Shown here one piece after another: positions 61,363 to 64,000 of a DNA stretch of 64,000 nucleotides. The position numbers and the translations under genes were made by a program. This stretch comes from Rathayibacter sp. VKM Ac-2804. Its GTDB lineage: Bacteria; Actinomycetota; Actinomycetes; Actinomycetales; Microbacteriaceae. Where the stretch lies: positions 372,001 through 436,000 of the forward strand of contig NZ_CP047420.1 in NCBI RefSeq assembly GCF_009866655.1. Reading direction: 5' to 3'. The stretch's first letter is position 1, and each line of letters begins with the position of its first letter. The notes under the pieces are model-generated. The model saw only the letters and a list, made by a program, of their open reading frames with translations. It did no database searches and was not told the DNA's origin.

Positions 61363-61921
61363 GTTGCCCGCCATGGCGACCGATCGAGGTCTGGAGGCCG
61401 GCGTGGACGTGCTGCTGGTCGTGATGGTGGCGGGCGCCGCCGCCTCCCTCGCGCTCGGTCTCGCCGGCTGGCGGGGAGTCGGCCGCGGCTGGCTCGTCGC
61501 CGAGGGCGCCATGCTCGCCGCGATGCTCGACGTGCACCTGCCCGCCCTGCACCTCCTGCCGGCGCCGCTCTGGTCCGCTCTGCTCGCGGGCTGCGCGCTC
61601 GTCGCCGCCCTCGTCGACCGGGTGCGCCGCGGCCGCGGAGTCCGACGCCACGGCGCCGACGCGCTGCACGCCGTCGGGATGCTGCTCGCCGCCGTCCTCG
61701 TGCTCCTCGCCGAGGCCGCGCCCGCCGCGGGTGCTCTCGCGGGCGCCGGGCACGCGCACGGCGGCGGACTCGCCCTGCCGCTCGGCGCCGCCGTCGCCGT
61801 CTACGCGGCGTGCACGCTCCGCGTCGCCCTCGCCGGCCGCCCCGGCCGCCTCGACACCACCCGGAGGCTCGCCTCCCTCGCCGCGCTCGTCGCCATGGGC
61901 GCGATGGCCGCGGTCGGCTGA
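61361..61921 (+). CDS. Small polytopic membrane protein, unknown
   Basis: A 186-aa protein with about five hydrophobic segments: VDVLLVVMVAGAAASLALGLAGW, LVAEGAMLAAMLDVHLP, LWSALLAGCALVAALV, DALHAVGMLLAAVLVLLAEAA and ALPLGAAVAVYAACTLRVAL. Scattered His residues (DVHLPALHLL, GHAHGGG) could bind metal. The overall pattern recalls the DUF5134 type, but I am not certain. The ATG at 61361 coincides with the predicted transcription start; a second ATG at 61373 lacks a ribosome site too. It leads into the amidohydrolase gene after 73 bp. Confidence 0.72.
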   Translation: MLPAMATDRGLEAGVDVLLVVMVAGAAASLALGLAGWRGVGRGWLVAEGAMLAAMLDVHLPALHLLPAPLWSALLAGCALVAALVDRVRRGRGVRRHGADALHAVGMLLAAVLVLLAEAAPAAGALAGAGHAHGGGLALPLGAAVAVYAACTLRVALAGRPGRLDTTRRLASLAALVAMGAMAAVG

Positions 61922-61994
61922 GCATCCCAGCCCTCGAACGACACCCCACCCGCGCACGACACCCCCGCACCACACCGGAAGAAGGAGACGCCGC

Positions 61995-62756
61995 ATGATC
62001 ATCGACGCGTACAACACCACGCAGGACCGCCGAGGCCGCAGCGACTACCTCAGCGGGGTCCGCCCCGGCGAGCAGCCCCCCGCCTACACTCCGTTCGACC
62101 CGAAGCGCATCCTCGACCGGATGGACGCCGCCGGCGTCGACCGCGCGATGGTCTGCTCCCTCGCGCAGGGCATCGAGAACGACTTCCTGATCGACCTCGT
62201 GAAGGCGCACCCCGACCGTCTCTTCGGCTTCGGCCAGGTCATGCCGCAGTGGGAGAACGCGACGGACGAGATCCGCCGCTTCGCCGACGCGGGCCTGGTC
62301 GGGCTCAAGCTGCACCCCAGCCTGCACGGCTATCACGTCGCCGACCACGGGCTGCTCGACCCGCTGTTCGCGGTCTGCGACGAGCTCGGGCTGCCCGTGC
62401 TGATCAACGCGCTCGACGACGCGTTCTGCGCGCCGTTCGCCATCGAGGAGATCGCCAAGGGCTTCCCCGGGGTGCCGACGATCATCGCCCACATGGGCGC
62501 GGTCTGGAACGTGCCCGAGGCGATCATCGTCGCCGAGCGCAACCCGCACGTCTACCTCGAGACCTCGGCGACGCTGATGTCCGACGTCAAGCGCGCCTAC
62601 GCCCGGCTCGGCGCCGAGAAGATCCTGCTCGGCTCCGAGTGGCCCGGCAGCGACTTCGACCTCGAGCGGATGAAGATCGCCAAGGCGATCCCGGACGAGG
62701 CCGACCGCGCGCTGGTCGAGGGCGGCAACATGGCGCGGATCCTGGGCTGGTCGTGA
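61995..62756 (+). CDS. Amidohydrolase family protein (Amidohydro_2 type)
   Basis: A 253-aa TIM-barrel protein: AAGVDRAMVCSLAQGIENDFLIDLVKAHPDRLFGFGQVMPQ, GLVGLKLHPSLHGYHVADHGLLDPLFAVCDELGLPVLIN, IIAHMGAVWNVPEAI and LGSEWPGSDFDLERMKIAKAI. GAAGGAG lies 7 nt before the ATG. The usual N-terminal HxH is DAYNTT here and the terminal Asp region reads GSEWP, so metal binding is altered. Relatives are decarboxylases or lactone hydrolases. The GTGA overlap couples it to the deaminase-like gene. Confidence 0.82.
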   Translation: MIIDAYNTTQDRRGRSDYLSGVRPGEQPPAYTPFDPKRILDRMDAAGVDRAMVCSLAQGIENDFLIDLVKAHPDRLFGFGQVMPQWENATDEIRRFADAGLVGLKLHPSLHGYHVADHGLLDPLFAVCDELGLPVLINALDDAFCAPFAIEEIAKGFPGVPTIIAHMGAVWNVPEAIIVAERNPHVYLETSATLMSDVKRAYARLGAEKILLGSEWPGSDFDLERMKIAKAIPDEADRALVEGGNMARILGWS

Positions 62757-63241
62757 CCGAGCGGGCGGCGTCGGAGCCGTCGGTGCCGGAGAGCCCGGTG
62801 CTCGATCGGCCGGTGCTCGACGGGCCTCCGGCCGGGATGTCCGCGCCGGACCGCGAGCTGCTCGAGACCGCGTCGGCGATCCTCGATGCGCGCTACCGGA
62901 CCGGCGTGCACGAGGTCGCGGCCGCGCTCCGGCTCGCGGACGGCCGGATCGTGACCGGCCTGCACGTCGAGGCGAGCGCCGGCCGGGCCTCCGTCTGCGC
63001 CGAGTCGGCAGCCCTCAGCGCCGCGGTCGTCGCCGGCTCGCCGGTCGTCTCGATCGTCGGAGTGCTGCAGCGCCCGGGCGGCTCGCGCCACCTCATCGAG
63101 CCGTGCGGAGTCTGCGCCGAGCTGCTCGGCGACCACGCCCCCGACGCCTCCGTCTGGGTCGCCGTCGCCGACGCCTTCGCCCCGGTCCCCGTCGCCACCC
63201 TGCTCCCGCACCGCCGCCGCCGCGCCGCCCGCCCGGTCTAG
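62753..63241 (+). CDS. Cytidine deaminase-like protein
   Basis: A 162-aa protein with GTG start overlapping the amidohydrolase stop. After a 35-residue acidic lead it shows the zinc deaminase core: GLHVEASAGRASVCAESAALSAAVVAG (Cys and proton-shuttle Glu) and IEPCGVCAELLGDHA (PCxxC). The architecture is that of cytidine or blasticidin-S-type deaminases. The zinc-ligand spacing is normal. With an amidohydrolase and an isochorismatase-fold hydrolase nearby, degradation of a nitrogen heterocycle is plausible. Confidence 0.82.
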   Translation: MTERAASEPSVPESPVLDRPVLDGPPAGMSAPDRELLETASAILDARYRTGVHEVAAALRLADGRIVTGLHVEASAGRASVCAESAALSAAVVAGSPVVSIVGVLQRPGGSRHLIEPCGVCAELLGDHAPDASVWVAVADAFAPVPVATLLPHRRRRAARPV

Positions 63242-63272
63242 CCCCCGGGCCGCGCCCGACCCACTCTCCACA

Positions 63273-63304
63273 AGTTGCGGTAGTGGCGCGCGACTACCGC
63301 AACT
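63273..63304. repeat. AGTTGCGGTAGTCG palindrome, copy 2 (gap 63242-63660)
   Basis: Arms 63273-63286 and 63291-63304 pair with one mismatch around GCGC. The 419-bp gap contains this copy and a third at 63407; no gene seen. Putative terminator of the deaminase transcript. Confidence 0.8.
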
Positions 63305-63406
63305 TCTGAGGAATGGCGGCCGGCCACGCTCCTCCACACGCGGGGGAGTGCGGCGTTCTCCACAGGCCCGCCGCGCTCCGCCTCCGCCGCTCGCTGAATC
63401 TCCAGA

Positions 63407-63438
63407 AGTTGCGGTAGTCGAGCGCGACTACCGCAACT
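63407..63438. repeat. AGTTGCGGTAGTCG palindrome, copy 3
   Basis: Perfect 14-bp arms (63407-63420 and 63425-63438) around AGCG, followed by TTTTG. The same GAGGAAT tail follows copies 2 and 3, showing that the unit extends beyond the stem. Confidence 0.85.
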
Positions 63439-63660
63439 TTTGAGGAATCAGGGGGCGCGGACGACCCGGCCGGCCCGCGCCCGACTCTCCTCCACAAGCC
63501 GAGCATCCCGAGGTTTTACCCCGGGGAAACACAGCCGACCCCCGCCCGAACGATCGCCTGGCCAGACTTGCCGGGCGGACGACGGGCCCCGGCCCTCGCG
63601 CCGCCGGGGTCGTGGGGGCACCTCACCCGACCCGCGCACCACCCGGAAGGATCCACCCGC

Positions 63661-64000
63661 ATGCTCGCCGTCTCCGGCACTCCCGTCCTCCTCGTCGTCG
63701 ACATCCAGGGCGGGGCCGCCTCGGGCCTGCCGACCCCCGGCATCCCCGTGATGAGCGGCCGGGCGGAGCGCGCGCCCCGGGTGCGCGACCTGATCGCGCA
63801 CTGCCGCAGTGCCGGCGTGCCGGTCGTCTTCGTGCAGGAGGTGCACAAGCGCGACCTGATCGACATCGGCCGCGAGCTGGACGGCGCCGAGGGCCCGCAC
63901 TGCCTCGAGGGCGACCCGGGCACCGAGCTGGCGTCCTGGCTGGAGCCGCGGCCGGAGGAGTTCGTGATCCGCAAGCGCCGCTACTCCGCCTTCTTCGGCA
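63661..64000 (+). CDS. Isochorismatase-family cysteine hydrolase, 3' end outside window
   Basis: The first 113 residues of an isochorismatase-like hydrolase: TPVLLVVDIQGGAASG with the catalytic Asp near residue 15, RVRDLIAHCRSAGVPVVFVQEVHKRDLIDIGRELDG, and FVIRKRRYSAFFG with the catalytic Lys. The nucleophile Cys would lie beyond base 64000. Family members hydrolyse amides such as nicotinamide, carbamoyl compounds or ureido acids. Confidence 0.88.
   Translation, partial: MLAVSGTPVLLVVDIQGGAASGLPTPGIPVMSGRAERAPRVRDLIAHCRSAGVPVVFVQEVHKRDLIDIGRELDGAEGPHCLEGDPGTELASWLEPRPEEFVIRKRRYSAFFG

Overview
The window reads as the chromosome of a high-GC actinobacterium, most likely a member of the Microbacteriaceae (Rathayibacter/Curtobacterium-like). 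The reasons are codon use saturated with G/C at third positions, many GTG starts, 4-nt stop/start overlaps, sugar ABC operons without their own ATPase, LacI-controlled sugar loci and a dense family of short GC-rich palindromic repeats between genes. The taxon is inferred by eye and not by search.

Layout. 1-1318: end of a DHA2-type MFS exporter. 1880-9856: an amine/amide catabolic block, with a RidA-like gene divergent from a tightly coupled operon of class-V PLP enzyme, monomeric sarcosine-oxidase-like flavoenzyme, gamma-glutamyltransferase (frameshifted), copper amine oxidase and amidase. 9906-14133: a MerR-controlled set (NADP-binding reductase, MerR, MFS, flavin monooxygenase) with two matching MerR dyads. 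14197-17227: SDR/TetR pair with tandem operators, an unknown protein and an MBL-fold hydrolase. 17530-23068: DUF3800 protein, ThuA-like protein, and an IclR-regulated operon of TRAP-type permease, small membrane protein, RraA-like aldolase, IclR and 6PGDH-like dehydrogenase.

23114-37561 is foreign. It opens with a beheaded TraG/VirD4-type coupling protein and DUF4913, continues with a run of secreted or membrane proteins (matrixin-like protease, four-TM protein, OmpA-like protein, NYN protein), and then drops abruptly to roughly 50-55% GC (29395-37561). The low-GC part carries an unknown 705-aa protein, two convergent class-C beta-lactamase-fold hydrolases, and a five-gene operon joined by GTGA overlaps: metallophosphatase/5'-nucleotidase, two dCTP-deaminase-family proteins (the second lacks the catalytic Glu), a GT4 glycosyltransferase and a HIT-like protein. 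This is the best candidate for an undescribed system, either nucleotide-derived biosynthesis or defence.

38006-43874 returns to host-like DNA: a CYP152 P450 broken by a single nonsense codon, a lipoprotein/cation-transporter pair, the hexulose-phosphate synthase/isomerase pair of the RuMP pathway next to a hybrid ATPase-LuxR regulator, and a Tat-type secreted protein. 44860-52492 is a LacI-controlled oligosaccharide locus (binding protein, two permeases, GH130 phosphorylase, secreted glycosidase-like protein), probably for beta-mannosides. 52807-55046 holds an aquaporin and a HxlR/VOC pair. 55837-60423 is a second LacI-controlled sugar ABC operon with clear operators. 60516-64000 is a GntR-centred locus with an excellent promoter/operator, an apparently leaderless membrane protein gene, an amidohydrolase, a cytidine-deaminase-like protein and the start of an isochorismatase-family hydrolase. 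No rRNA, tRNA, CRISPR array or intact transposase was recognised.
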